A stretch of 64,000 bases of DNA. It comes from Dasypus novemcinctus. Lineage: Eukaryota > Chordata > Mammalia > Cingulata > Dasypodidae. Within the stretch, counting starts at the first letter, position 1. Every line of letters begins with the position of its first letter. The stretch spans positions 11,904,001 through 11,968,000 of the forward strand of contig NC_080699.1 in NCBI RefSeq assembly GCF_030445035.2, given 5' to 3'. Position numbers and translations under genes: made by a program. Positions 1-12,051 of this stretch are shown here, piece by piece. The notes below the pieces were generated by a model that ran no database searches, was not told the DNA's origin, and saw nothing but the letters and a program-made list of their open reading frames with translations.

Positions 1-764
1 ACCTAACTCTATTACATTATCACTAACTTTGCTTTTAGTGTCTTTTTTTTCTATACCACATTCTCACTACTTTCTTCCCACTTTACTTTCTAATCTTTCC
101 CCATTTTTCTCCATTATTTAATCCATTGAAAAAGTATGATTCTGTATTGCACATAATAATGTGATAGTAATATAATAATTTTCTGGGTCCTAGCCATAAA
201 TTTAAAGTAGATGAGCAGAGAGCAGATCATAAATTTTCTTAAACAATTTAAAAGAAAAAGCTCCACAAAATGCCAAGTAATTTTTTTATTCATTTCTCTG
301 GTTCTTGATGCCTCTTATTCTATTATTTTTGCCCTAAATAGCAACAAAAAAGATTCTATTCCTTATCAATTAATATTTAATATTGGATAATATTCAATAA
401 TATTCTATACATTACAGCTACTTTATGGGTCTTTAAAATAAAAGGTTGAGTTGCTTTATAACCAAAAAATTGCTTTCCTTTTCTTCTTCTTTATGAATTT
501 TTGCCTCTTGCTGCTTCTACTTTTTGAGACATGTTTCCACGTCAGTCAAAGTGCAGCAAAATGTGTCTCGTCATCTGCGTCCTAGTGCTAGAGAATATTC
601 TAATATATCTTGTGCATTAAGAATACTGGTGCTCTCTCCTTTTGGGGGGTGGTAAGAAGGACTTTATTTTAATAAAATTTGGAAATGGTGTCAGAATCCA
701 AAGTTTCTTACTACAACAGCAGAGAATAATGGGAAGACAAAATGTGAAACACATCCAATGTTGC
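1..764. other. A/T-rich intergenic DNA, no gene seen
   Basis: No open reading frame resembling a known protein and no confidently assignable repeat was found. The stretch is A/T-rich with runs of T and ends at the target-site duplication of the solo LTR that begins at 765. Confidence 0.6.
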
Positions 765-1443
765 TGTGGCAGTTTGAGATTATTTTATGAATTCCCAAAA
801 GAGAAAGATTGTTTATAAATGAATCTATTCCTCTGGATATGATGCCCTTAGTTTGCATTAAATCCTTTAATGATTAGATTATTTGTTAAGATTACTTTGG
901 GCTTTGACTATGTCAGTGGACGTGACTCAAACTGAGCCTCTGCCCCCTCGCTGGGTCTGATATAATCAGCACTCACACAGACACAGGGAAAGAGAGCTCT
1001 GTCATTTTTGATCCTGCCATGTGACAGAAAGAAGGCTCAAACTGAGGCTCCTGGAAGAGATGAGCCGTTTTGCCTCATAGCTTACAGCTGAAATTGGGAA
1101 GAGAACAGAACAACTGAGACTGATCCAGAAGGCCCAGACAGAAACAAGCCCTATGCCGAGAGAGAGAGGACTACAAGGTCACGGAAGCACAAACCCTCAA
1201 GAGGCTGGGCCCACGGAGCTCAAGAGGAAGAGGAAACCAGAGGGGACGGAGAGACCAGGCAGAGATCGTCCGCCATCTTGCTTCTACACATGACAGCTGA
1301 CTTTGGTGAGAAAGCACCTCTATGGTGCGTTGAATTGGACTTTCCATGGCCTTGGGACTGTAAATTTTTACCCCAAAGAGATACTCTTTATAAAAGCCAA
1401 AAAATTTCTGGTACTTTTGACACCCCTTTGGCAGACTAATACA
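765..1443 (+). mobile_element. Solo LTR of an ERVL-MaLR-type retrovirus
   Basis: The element starts TGTGGCAGTTTG and ends ACTAATACA, the TG...CA ends of an LTR. It is bounded by an identical 5-bp direct repeat, gttgc, at 760-764 and 1444-1448, which is the duplication expected from ERVL-type integrase. It contains the family landmarks seen again at 24,309 and 12,999: a 'tgacagaaagaaggctc' block, 'gccatcttgcttc', and a closing 'ttaccccaaagagatac...cttta' block where relatives carry an AATAAA signal. Both flanks are unrelated to retroviral interior sequence, so this is a solo LTR left by LTR-LTR recombination. The length of 679 bp is long for a MaLR LTR, so it may be a xenarthran-specific subfamily. 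Confidence 0.75.
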
Positions 1444-1448
1444 GTTGC

Positions 1449-2074
1449 CATAGTGACAATCAGTTGCTTTACCAAGTATGTTTACTATTTTACTCTGGTC
1501 AGTTTTTAAAACAATTCTCCTTTATACAAATACTCAAAAAGGAGAGGAAAAGTTCAAAGCCATTTGAAAAAGAAAGAAGCCCTTCAAAAGATGAAAGAAA
1601 TTTGTTTCACTCTCCATTATTTAATAAATCCAGAGAGTCCACAAAGAAGCTCTAAGGAAAATAGAAATTCATATTCCTGTTCAAATAATAATTCTTCCTA
1701 TTTGTAGTCTGGGAAACTGAAACATGGAATTTAAGTCATGCCTGTTTTATCATTTTGTGCTATTTCAAACCATTTTCTCTGAGCTTCTGAAAATAGGGAA
1801 ATCTGTCAAAAGAGAAATGGAAAACTTTTTAAGTAATAGACCTTGAGGGCGCATGCCTACCGGACTACTGGGCTGGTTCTAGACAAAATCATTAAAACAG
1901 GCAATAGTTGACTCTAGCCCCTTTGTTTTCTTTTTCCTTTCAGCAGCCTCATCCCCTTACTGACAAATGATTCTTATTACAGTAACTTAGCAAGGCCCTT
2001 CTTGTCCCACAACTTACTGGTTACCGTGATTTGTACCCTTCTTTTCCTCTTCCCATTATTATTTCCACTAGAAT
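1449..2074. other. Unassigned intergenic DNA
   Basis: No gene or clearly assignable repeat was seen. Short open frames here show no similarity I recognise and no coding bias. Confidence 0.5.
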
Positions 2075-2190
2075 GCAAACCCCAGGAGAGACGGGCCAGG
2101 CTCACTTTCGCTATTGAAAAAATAGTTCCTTGCACAGTGCCTGGCTCATGCTGGGGCCTCATAAATATTAGGTGGATGAATGGACTTCAC
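2075..2190 (+). repeat. L2 LINE 3'-end fragment
   Basis: The run 'ccttgcacagtgcctggctc' followed by 'cataaatatt...gatgaatgg' is the diagnostic 3' terminus of LINE L2, an ancient mammalian LINE. It is a short diverged remnant in sense orientation. Confidence 0.65.
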
Positions 2191-3589
2191 CGTATCCTTT
2201 GCTTTCATTTCTGAGAGTCTACCAGATGACTGAAACTCTAACTTCAAAGTAATGTGTAAATAGGCAGCAGTGGCCTAATGGGTCACTTTTCTCAAATAGC
2301 AAACAGGTGCAGTCTACCTTAGAAATGACTGGAATTTTATAGATTCATTTGAGAGGTGGTTGTTGGGAAGTCAAGAGGTATTTGTTCCACAGAACCAATG
2401 TTCTAAATGGTAGTTAAGATGCTGGGTTAACTAGAAAAAATATATGTAGTACAAACTGAACCTAAGCTGTAAAAATAATAGTATTATTAATACAATTAAT
2501 ACTAGCGATTAATAATAGCTTCCACAATTTCTAATTCTATTCATAAAATTGTTTTAATTGTTAAAAATTAACTTCCATTTCCAATTCAGGATGTCAGAAG
2601 CCCATTTCCACCTCCAATAATGGTATACCTTTTTCTTGAAATAGGAAATATTCCTAAAGAGCAGTGGTTCTGAAATGCTCTGACTTGGCCCAATTAAATT
2701 CACGTTAAAGACCCTTGAGCTACCCACTATAGCCATTCTTACTTTCTAGTGAGAAAAAAAAGACTCAATTGTACTGAAGAAGAACAAGATAATAAAAATG
2801 AGAAATAACAATCATATGGAGACCAAAAAATAACAGCAAAAGTAAAAATTTTATAAACATATTAATAAGTTATAGCAATGAAAATCTACAACCAGATCAA
2901 ACCAACAGAAATAATGCCATAGTGATGATTTTTCCTCTCGAAAATTGTTGTGTTCCAAATGATCTACCTGTTGAAAGCACACAAATAGGAACTTTGCTGT
3001 GTTGTCAAGCATTGTGTGGTCAGGCTTTCAGTGGAGTCATGATATGATAGTTTTAGTTTGTAAACATCAAATTTTATTAACGCTTCATAGCTCACTTGTT
3101 AAAGTACTTGGAATTAGCCCTTAGCCGTATAAAAGAATTAAATGGACCCTTAAAATTGAAAAATAGCTCAGAGAAACAGAATGCCAACCTTTGAGAAGCA
3201 GTGAATAATCTTTCTGCAGTGCGTAATTAATTGGAAATGAAATGCCCATTGTATTTGCACAAGATGAAGAACTTTGAAGATGCATTGAAGAGAGATGGAA
3301 CAGTCAAAATTTGATTTCTGAGAGATGATCCCATTTATTTACATGGATCATTATAAATTGATTCTTTCCAGGAACACTTTGATTTGAACTTTTATTTGAG
3401 ATTTCATTTCATTTATAAATATTTCAGAATGTATCTCTGGAAGGATAAGGAATATTATACCATTATCACTCCTTAAACAGGTAACAATTGTTACAATCTA
3501 ATCCATGCATTAGAGTTATCCTGCCAGATAAAAATAATGTAATTGTGATGTGATTTACATGCTGTATCCAAAAGCTCCATAGAAAACTG
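2191..3589. other. A/T-rich intergenic DNA
   Basis: No gene is recognised. Around 2660-2735 the phrase 'gagcagtggttctgaaatgctc' resembles the end of a MER5-type hAT transposon, but too little survives for an assignment. Confidence 0.45.
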
Positions 3590-3800
3590 ATACTAGATAT
3601 TCCAAAGATTAAGATGGGAACCATTGAGTCATAAGAGTGGAAGGGTAGAAGGAGTGGAAGGTGATCTGGTTCAAATAATTTAAAGTCTGAATCTCTTCAC
3701 AAGATGCTCACTAAGTGCTTATCTAGCCTTGCTTGGACTTCACTAATGATGGACTACTTATTACCTAAGGCGCTCATTCTTTCATAAAATGTTAGTAATA
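3590..3800 (+). repeat. CR1/L3-type ancient LINE remnant
   Basis: The order 'ggaaggtgatctggttcaaa', 'cttatctagccttgcttgga' and 'atggactacttattacctaa' follows the 3' region of CR1-like (L3) LINEs known across amniotes. It is strongly diverged, so the family assignment is by order of short matches only. Confidence 0.45.
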
Positions 3801-5860
3801 TTGAGGGCTATCAGCAATGCAGGGTCTTAATAATTTACAAAATTTTCCTTTAAGCATTATTTCATTAGATTCACAAAATGGTCTCACAGGTTTTTTACTA
3901 TTAATATTTTAGATATTCCAACACCGAGGCTAAGCGAGGTTACATCACAGGTACGGGGCTGGCTTCACCGGCGTGTGGCCTGTGCCATTCACAGCATCCC
4001 ACTCTTAGAAGGGCCCCACACTTGGTTTAATGCTCTGCTGTTGCCATCTTGAAATTCTTAATTTTTGAACAAGGCAGCTACGTTTTCATTTTGTACTGGA
4101 TTCTGCAAATTATTTAGCCAGGTCCTGGTTGGATGATCTAGCTGGGTTGGTCTTGTTTCTTCGGTTATTTTTCTGCCATGCCTATTAAAAAGTTCTCCCT
4201 CAAATCAGCTGAGTTGATGCAAGGTCTATACTCATGAAGCTTCCCCAACCAACTTAAGCTTTCTTTCAAATAATCAGCCCTCGGGCGCTTGAAAAAAGCT
4301 ATTGCATGCCATCTTCCCAGCACCACCTAAGAATTTTCTAGCTAAATTTCCCCAATTTCTTTAATTCTACTAACAGGATTTCAAGCACCTTCACACCTTG
4401 GCCCTTTAGAAAGCTTCAATTAATAGTAGTCTAGTGTTCTATCTCTTTTAAAATGTGATGTGAGTATTCTAGATATGCATACAATATTCTAAATGGGATC
4501 TCTCAGGGCAGTATAATCAAAACATTTTCCTTATTCTAGAGCTATATTTCTATTAATGTAGCCTACAGTTACTTTGATCTAGTGTTTATCTTTTTTGGTG
4601 GCTAATTTATTCATTCAACAAAAATTTATCGAGGGCCTACTATGTGAATGACAGATAAAAATCCCTGCACTCATGGACCTGCTCAGCACTGACCTGTACA
4701 CTCACTTAGAAACACAAAAGTCATAAATTTATTTTGAAAATCTACTTCTAATCCAGCTTCCTGCCAGCTTCATGTCCCTACAAGTCATTACTTGCCCACA
4801 TGCTATCCACTTCCACTCTGTTCTGAAAGCATTTTTAAAAGACTTCATAGCTTTACCATGCATATTATTTAACAATATATCGATCATTAAATGAAAACAT
4901 TTTTATCCTCTTTGTAAACTTGTTGTCATTTAAGTCAAAATTATTTACCTTATATCTTTTCCTTCCTGAACAGTCTTAACCCTGAATGAAAATGATCAGG
5001 ACCATGGTGATATCTTAGAATACATAGCAACAATAGCAAACAAACAAACCAAAAAACCCCAAACCTAAAAGACACAACTTCATCACTTTGAGAAAAGAAG
5101 AGGAAATTATGCCCCAGTGCAGAAGCCCAAACATTGCTTTGTAGTTAGTTGCCAAAATGACAAAGCTTCCTGCTGAGGACAATTATTAAGAAGGCATCCC
5201 TTGGCATTCTCTGTGTTGGCCAGTTGATTGCACTTCTTTCCATTTGTGCATGTGAACTTTGAGCATTATTTTAAAATATGCCATAAAGAAAGCCAAGCAT
5301 GATCTTTGCTTTAGGAAGAGAACAAAATGTTTTTGCAGCATCACTGACTAAAGTAATAACTATTATTTCAGGGCACTTTTCAAAAAGCATGAGGCACTAC
5401 CATTGTTGGGAAGCAAGGACACCTAAGGTCGTTTGACCCAACATAAACTAATCCATAGGGAGTTTCTCACAGCTAACAAAAAGTGAGGGCCCTGGTCAGT
5501 GTTCTCATAAAACTGATTGTGTTTCTCCCTCACCCTCAGATCCAATCAGTCTTTAAAATTTTTCTTCTTCAATGTTTTAAAAGAGCTCTTTCCATCCCAG
5601 CTCCTCTGTGCCCTAAGTCAGGTTCTCAGACTTTTGCCTGTAGAAAGAAATGGCCCCTTAAATATCTCTCCCTCCTTTCCTGCCCTGCTCAGAGCCATCC
5701 TGCTCACTGATGCCGAGATTTTCTTCTTTAAGAAGCCCTGTTCCTACGACCTGTTGTTCTCTCCCAAACCCTCATTTACAACTTCTGGATCTTTTCCATG
5801 ATCATTTCCATTTTGTTTTCCTACTGAAGCTGGCCAGTAAGACAGGGAATCAGTAGATGG
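3801..5860. other. Intergenic DNA with weak ancient-repeat traces
   Basis: No gene was found. A MIR-like trace occurs near 3860-3960 ('acaccgaggctaagcgaggtt'). Near 4605-4690 is a fragment of a common ancient repeat ('ttcattcaacaaaaatttat' and 'atccctgcactcatggacc'). An A-rich run with AAAC units lies around 5036-5065. The remainder is unassigned. Confidence 0.45.
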
Positions 5861-5861
5861 A

Positions 5862-6455
5862 CCTGGAATCTGGCAAGAAATCCACGTGGACATCAGTAAC
5901 CCCAAGATGGCGGCTGGAAGACCTCCCCTCCCCACCCACACCCACACCCACAAGGTTCTGCCATCCAGAACAAGATTTCCTCCAGAAGTCAGGAGAAGCC
6001 CCCGATAGTCCCCAAGGACTTTATCATTGGGCCCTCACTGGGGATTGATGGGTGAGGTAATCTATCAGAACAACAAAGAGCTGGAACCCCTCCCCTGCCA
6101 TTAGCAAAGGGGCGGAATAATTAATGGTTCAAAAAGCAGGCGCAAGGCCTGAATGCGCTCTCTTGCCTTTGAGCCCTGTTCCTTCCCGCTGCGTCCTGCT
6201 CTCGCCATTTTTCCCTTGCCATGGCCACCACCACGCAGGTAAACCTGGGCATTTATCATCTATAATGGGAAATTAAGTCTGTGAATCAGCCCGCTTTAAC
6301 ACTTTTCAGCCCCTTCCTCTTCAGATGGGACCCAGGAGCTGTTATTTTCTCCCATTTCTTATCCCTCCCTCCCTGAATAAATTACTGACCTAACTCACCC
6401 AATGTGCTCTTAAAATTCATTTCTGCAGCATAGTCAAGAACCTAGACAAAATCAG
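5862..6455 (+). mobile_element. Probable ERV1-like LTR (tentative)
   Basis: The stretch looks like a gammaretrovirus-type LTR. It has a U3-like part with 'aagatggcggctgg', a C-rich hexamer run (CCCACA)n at about 5932-5953, a pyrimidine-rich R/U5-like part ('gttccttcccgctgcgtcct') and a late AATAAA at about 6376. I did not find a target-site duplication or a secure left boundary. It could also be another class of promoter-bearing repeat. Confidence 0.35.
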
Positions 6456-7102
6456 TAACGCTATACTACTTAGATGCTTCTGAGACCGCATCGCTGGGAC
6501 TTTCCTCATGTGTGGATTCTTATTTCATTGTTTGTATGGGGAAGAAAGTGGGGCTCTACGTGCTTCAGGCTGGGCTACATTCTAGTGGATGGGTGAGTCC
6601 CTATCTCCTTGGCAGGCAGGAGGGTTATAGTATTTAGACAAGCATTGAAAATTGATAAGAAGAGAGTTTATGTGTGGACGGGAGAGTGGGGGATACCTGC
6701 CTGGCTAAAGAACTCAGGGACGTTACAAGAGGAGGAATTATAAGTGTAAATGGCGAGGGAAGAGCAGCAGAGTTGAAGCACTGGCAGGTAGTGAATTGGG
6801 ACTAGTTAGGCAAATAGGTGTTAAGATCATTGAAACCCAAGGAGTTATAGTAGAGGCTGTGTCAAAAGTGGACTTTGGCCACTTCTCTAGGCATAGTTGA
6901 ATCAACTTGGATAGGAAAAGCAGTACAAGCTATTCCACAGTTCATGGCTGAATTAGAGATTCAAATGCACGTACTTCAGCCAGTCATCCACAACTTGAAA
7001 ATCATATGTGCTGACTTTCTGTGGTGGTGTTCTAGTTCCTGTGCAGCAGTGTGGGGTGGTGGAGACATCACTGGATAAAGATCTGAATGAATGGAAGTTT
7101 AT
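6456..7102. other. Unassigned intergenic DNA
   Basis: The stretch is purine-rich, and no gene or named repeat was recognised. Parts near 6660-6880 resemble the G/A-rich ancient repeat also suspected at 15,560-16,640, without a firm match. Confidence 0.4.
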
Positions 7103-7512
7103 TGTTAGGGGTTGACTCGCCGCTCCTACAAAAGGCTTGTTCAGGCCCCAGCCCCTGGTCCCCTGGGTGTGAACCCATGTGTAAACAGGGCCTTTGAAGA
7201 TGTTAATAGTTAAGATATGCCCAATTGGAATGAGCGTGGGCCTTAATCCAATATGGCTGAAGTCCTTTTATAAGGAAAGTGGACATGGAAGACAAACCCA
7301 AGGGGAGTACCCTGGAAGTTAACTGGAAGAGAAAGGAGGAGAATCCACCATGTGACAGAAAAGCCATGGAAGCCCAAAGATTGCTGGCCAGCCAGAAGAT
7401 AGTGGCCCTGAGATGAAGCAAACCTACCAGCTTCTGAAACTATAAGTCAATAAATTCCTTTTTTTAAGCCAACCCATCGTATGTTTGTTTTAGCGGCCAG
7501 AAAACTAAAACA
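7103..7512 (+). mobile_element. MaLR-type LTR
   Basis: It shows the MaLR layout: 'tgtgaacccatgtgtaaaca', 'gggcctttgaagatgtt', 'ccatgtgacagaaaagccat', then 'aaactataagtcaataaatt' and a terminal 'agaaaactaaaaca'. The AATAAA at about 7450 is the LTR polyadenylation signal. The left boundary is approximate and no clean duplication was found. Confidence 0.6.
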
Positions 7513-7539
7513 CATTTCCCAAAGGTAGCTGCACCCTTT

Positions 7540-8150
7540 TCCCACCCTCTTTTGCAATGTCACTTTGCCACTCCCCCATTAAGAGAAAGACTCTATTTCT
7601 CCTCCTCCTTGAATCTGGGTAGGTCTTGTGAAAACAACAACAACAGAAATTAAAAAAGAAATAAAAAGTTATAATAAAAGCCCAAAGAAGTGATATATGC
7701 TAGCTCAAGCCATAGCCCATAACTGGCTTCTCAGCTTCCACTTCTGTGGACTGAAAGTCAGCCACCATATTGGAAGGGTGAGCGCCCTGCAACTAACGCT
7801 GTGAGAAGCCCCCACGGCATGAATAGTAGAGGCTGTGGAGGACTAAACAATGTAGAGAGGTGGCCCGGAAGCACTGAGGTGGCAGACACGTGAGGGAGGA
7901 AGCCATCTTGGACGCTGGGTCCTGACCATCTGCCTCAAGGCTTCATGGATCAGAAATGCTACCATGTCAAACTCGTATGAAATTGCTGATCCACAAAATG
8001 GGGGCAGTTGGGATTTCAATAATGGTTCTAAACCACCAAATTTTGGTGTGGTTTGTGATACAGCAATAGCTAACCAAAATAACATTCTTGTTCCATTCCT
8101 GCCACTTAATGCCGTGGCTCAAGAAGTTCTTCGTCCACCTCTATAAACCG
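7540..8150 (+). repeat. Ancient interspersed repeat, same family as 16,640-18,015
   Basis: Order and wording match the element at 16,640-18,015 and a mammal-wide repeat whose name I cannot give with certainty: 'cttgaatctgggtaggtctt', 'gaagtgatatatgctagc', 'gccaccatattggaag', 'gaagccatcttggac' and a closing '...gtggtttgtgatacagcaat'. Open frames across 7843-8146 are products of this repeat, not a gene. Confidence 0.5.
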
Positions 8151-8280
8151 GGGATGCTGATTCCTGTCGGTGTACTTCCTGTACTTACTGTGATGTCAAA
8201 TGAGATGAAATAGGTGAAGGGCTTTTTTTTTTGCAAGCTGTAAAATATATTGTGGAGGTAAGATATTATTATGGTTGCTC

Positions 8281-8620
8281 CTTTTTAAAAAATATTTTTT
8301 TTATTTATTTTTAAAAGATATTTAGATTACATAAACTATTACATTAAAAAATATAAGGGATTCCCATATGCCTGATTCCTCACACCTCCCACTTTTCCCA
8401 CATTAACAGCTTCTTTCATTAGTGGGGTACATTCATTGCAACTGATGAGCACATTTTGGAGCATTGCCTCTAAGCAAGGATTATAATTTACATTGTAGGA
8501 ACACTCTCTCCCACTCAATTCTGTAAGATATGGCAGGATATATAATGGCCTGTATCTGTCATTGCAAAGTCATTCAGAACAATTCCAAGTATTATTGCTT
8601 CTTGAAAAATGTTTCTGTGC
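8281..8620 (-). mobile_element. L1 3' UTR fragment, minus strand
   Basis: It begins with a T-rich stretch (reverse-complement A-tail), then 'tattacattaaaaaatata', 'cacacctcccacttttccca' and 'tgatgagcacattttgga'. The same word order recurs at 16,988-17,440, and its first part at 35,560 and 55,458. It is read as the 3' end of a xenarthran L1 lying on the minus strand, truncated at its 5' end. Confidence 0.6.
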
Positions 8621-8816
8621 CTAGAATACTGATTTGTGTGTTCCTCTGCATATATGTTTTCATTACTTCATGAGATCATTCTTTATAATTGTAAGCTTAG
8701 ATATTTGAGCTTAGGCCTTTGTATTCCCTTTGTAGCCATTGAAGTGGCTTTTGGTTTAGGTGGTGTGTCTTTTATTAAACATAGAAATTATTCTATTATG
8801 CTATTTTAATAATAGT

Positions 8817-9038
8817 TTTTTTTGTTTTTTGTTCTTGTTTTTGAGGTACTGGGGCTAGAGATTGAACGCAGGACCTTGAATGTGGGAAGCCGGCACTCAA
8901 CCACTGAGCCATCTTGGCTCACCTGAGTTGTTTTTTTCATTTGTTTGCTTCTGTTTTCAGGAGGCACTGGGAACTGAACCCAGGACCTCCCATGTGGGAA
9001 GCAGGCACTCATGCCCTTGAGCCACATCTGCTCCCAAC
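8817..9038 (-). mobile_element. Dimeric DAS-SINE, minus strand
   Basis: Two tRNA-derived units in tandem are read on the minus strand. Each ends, as displayed on plus, with 'gagccatcttggctcacc' or 'gagccacatctgctccc', the complement of the tRNA-like start 'gggagcagatgtggctc'. The insertion is bounded by a perfect 12-bp repeat, tttaataatagt, at 8805-8816 and 9039-9050, showing L1-mediated insertion. Confidence 0.85.
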
Positions 9039-9050
9039 TTTAATAATAGT

Positions 9051-9639
9051 ATTTTAAGAAATTGCTAGCATTTTTCCTCCTAGGTATATTTTCCATTTTG
9101 GTCTAGTATGATTAATAAGCATCCCCACCTTTTTTTAATTATCAAAATAATTTTCCAATAGTTTAAACAAGTCACAAAACCTTAGAGGAATTCTATGCCT
9201 TATTGTTTCTTGACTAAGGTAATTTGAAAGAGGAAATAAAAATCAATTGTGCTACCTCTAAATAATAGAAAAGCAAAGGGGAGATATTTAAAAAGCATTA
9301 AAATTGTATTGGCTATTTGTTTGCATTTCTACAGGGCAAGCATATTTTAATTTACAGTCAGTTGAGACAATTTGCAGCATTGGTCGATAATGTAGCTCAA
9401 ACACTCACAGAACTCTGAGGCATTCCACTTAATGAAGGAAGGGCTCACTTTTCAATAATAATTCCCATGGATAATAACCTTATAATGTTGAAAAAAAGCT
9501 AACTATGCATTTCTTCTAGTAATAAAATAGAAAACATTGATCAGACAAAGTTTCAAAACTGTGGTAATTATCATTATGGTCTCTTGGAATAGAGTCTTCT
9601 AGTCAATTTAATAATCCAGTTAACAAATCATTTTCAGAG
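9051..9639. other. Unassigned intergenic DNA
   Basis: A/T-rich; no gene or named repeat recognised. Confidence 0.5.
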
Positions 9640-9840
9640 AGAGGCAGTGTGGTTTCAACAAAATAGTTCTAGATCCTGTTCTGAGCTCATCTTTCTAGAT
9701 CTGTGTCCTTGGACAAGGTATATAACTATCCAAGCCTTGGTTTATGCACCTATTAATTCATAAAGTGGAGATTATGACATCTACTTCACTAGGGTTAAAT
9801 GATGGTTAATAAAACAACATACATGAGGTACTTGTAGTTA
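9640..9840 (+). repeat. MIR SINE remnant
   Basis: It follows the MIR order: 'gaggcagtgtggtttcaaca', then 'tgtccttggacaaggtatat', 'ccttggtttatgcacct', and 'taaagtggagattatgacat' followed by 'gggttaaatgatggttaat'. Diverged but readable throughout. Confidence 0.7.
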
Positions 9841-10366
9841 TGCTTTGCCTCTGAGAGTTTTAACTGGAATTCATTACTTTGTCATCTATCTCAGGAGGTC
9901 AGACTGGCCATTTTCTACTTGTGTCTGCTAATGACCAGTCTTGTCCAATAACTCCTATAACTACCCTTAGCAGTCTTACTCCAACTACTGTTATTGCTCC
10001 TTCTGGGTCCAGGGTAGCCTCTGTCTTCGCCAAAGACTCTTGAATGAATGACCTCATATTTTAAATTTCTTTATAATCCTCTTACTCGAGGCAAGCTTCC
10101 TTGAGCTTGCTTAGTATAAACGTGAGTCCTACCCCAAACCACTTGTTCTCATTGAAAGTGCCAGGAGAGATCCCAGATGTTAGGGCAACCATTGCTGCTT
10201 CCCTCCACCCCACTTGACAAACACACCACACACTTCTTTGAGAGTCTTCCTTCTAGTGTCTCTTTTTTGACAGTTTCAAAATCTATCGGTGCATGTGAAC
10301 AAGACTCCTAATGATCTACCCCTCTTCATGCTTGTTTTCATTTTCTAGTTGGTAAACAAATGTCAT
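9841..10366. other. Unassigned intergenic DNA
   Basis: No gene or confident repeat recognised. Confidence 0.45.
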
Positions 10367-10799
10367 GCAATAGTTGGTCTTAAGCAACAATAATTTATTG
10401 GCTCAGAATTTTGAGGCGAGAAGTCCAAAAGGCTAAGGTATCATCAAGGCAGTGCTTTCTCCAAGAAGGCTGTGGTGTTGTGGGGCTGGCTGGCCCTGAT
10501 CCTCAGTCTTTGGCTCTTCTGTCACATGGCAATGCACATGGTGGCCTCTCCTGTCTTCTCTCTTGCCTTCTGGTTTGCCCTGACTTCCATTTTCTGGAGG
10601 CTCCCTCTGGCTTCACTCTGTGTGGTCTTCCCTATAGGGCCTTCAGTAATTGGATTAAGATCTCATCATTCCCTTGGGCCACAGTTACTTAACTGGAGTA
10701 ACCTCATCAAAAGGTCTTATTTAGAATGGGTTCACCCCTACAGGAATGGATTAAGATGAACAACATGTTTTCTGGGGTACATAGCTCCAAGCTACCACA
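10367..10799 (-). mobile_element. MaLR-type LTR, minus strand
   Basis: Read on the minus strand it begins TGTGGTAGCTTGGAGC and contains the LTR middle blocks: 'aatgatgagatcttaatcca' and, on plus, 'cacatggcaatgcacatgg'. On plus the left end reads 'ttaagcaacaataatttatt', where AATAAA lies on the minus strand. The left boundary is blurred and no duplication is claimed. The open frames at 10,411-10,759 are incidental to the LTR. Confidence 0.6.
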
Positions 10800-11709
10800 A
10801 TGCTGAACTTTTTCAGGACATGCCAATTACTGAATTAAACCCTTTCGGGATGTCTCATCTAAAGATTCCAGATTGCTTCTAGATGAATTTCTATATGGTA
10901 GTCCTTCTTTTAGTACCTGTTTGTCTCTGACTCTGAAGTCACCTACCATATCCAGTTAGAGGCCAGGGCTTGGCTAGTGTTGACTTGAGAGTGTTATATG
11001 ACTGTAGACCCAGCCTAGACAAAAGTTGTTTCTTCTTTGATTTGCATTTCCAACATAAGTAAAGGAATTAAAGTCAAAGAGGGAAAGAAAGAGTGCCTTG
11101 AATTTCATTCCATTTAAGAAAGAAAACATTTTAGTGTATAGAACACACATATTTGCATCTTTAAAAAATTGAATCAAAACTGTAATCAAACAAAAATCCA
11201 TTAAGCTATACAATAGAATAGCCACAAATCTATGTCACCCTTAATGAATGTATTTAATCAATGACTACTTGGTTTAAAAGAGATTCAACCTTGCAAATAC
11301 CCTTTCAATATTCAGCCTGTATTGCTAAAAGGAAATCATTGTCAAAAACGCAATTTTCTTTGCCAAAGGATATCAAAACATTAAATATTGTTTTTTAAAA
11401 AGCTGAAATATCATTAAATATTAACTGAGCATTCACAGGATGGATTATACTCTATCAGGTACTCCGGGACTACTGTAATTTTAGTTAGAGCAGTTCTTGC
11501 CCTCAGAAGGCTGAAAATAAAATAAGGAAAGCAGCAGGTAAACATTAGGCATAATATAAATATATTCATTTTAATTTATATATCTTATTATTTAAAATAT
11601 GGAGGCAGAGGAAGTGGTGATTCTGTTTATTTTCTGAAAAGAGAGCCTACAAGAATTCCTGATGGATTGAATGTAGGGAGTGAACAAGAAAAATTGAGGA
11701 TGTCAAAGC
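10800..11709. other. Unassigned intergenic DNA
   Basis: No gene found. The last 70 bases ('cctgatggattgaatgtagg') look like a scrap of the ancient repeat suspected at 15,560-16,640. The rest is A/T-rich single-copy-like sequence. Confidence 0.4.
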
Positions 11710-12051
11710 CAAATAAAGTTATTACAAAAAAAGAAAATTACAGACCAATTTCTCTAATGGATATTGATGCAAAACTCCTCAACAAAATACTTGCTAAGTG
11801 AATCCAAAAACACACTTGAAAAATTGTACATCCTGATCAAGTGGACTTTATATCAGATAAGCAAGTGTGGTTCAACAAAAGAAAATCAATTAGTGTAATG
11901 TAACACAATGAATTGAAGAAGAAAAATCACAATAGATGCAGAGGAGGCATTTGATAAAAAATTAATACAACATCTTTTCTTGATTAAAAAAACACTCTGA
12001 AAGATAGGAATAGAAGGAAAATTTCTCAAAATGGTAAAGTACATATATGAA
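11710..12051 (+). mobile_element. L1 ORF2 fragment (reverse-transcriptase region)
   Basis: The text follows the L1 ORF2 reverse-transcriptase region: 'attacagaccaatttctcta', 'gatgcaaaactcctcaacaa', then 'atagatgcagaggaggcatt' (the block that also appears at 39,750 and 47,400). Multiple frameshifts and stops make it a dead copy. It is cut off at about 12,051, where a headless SINE tail starts. Confidence 0.8.
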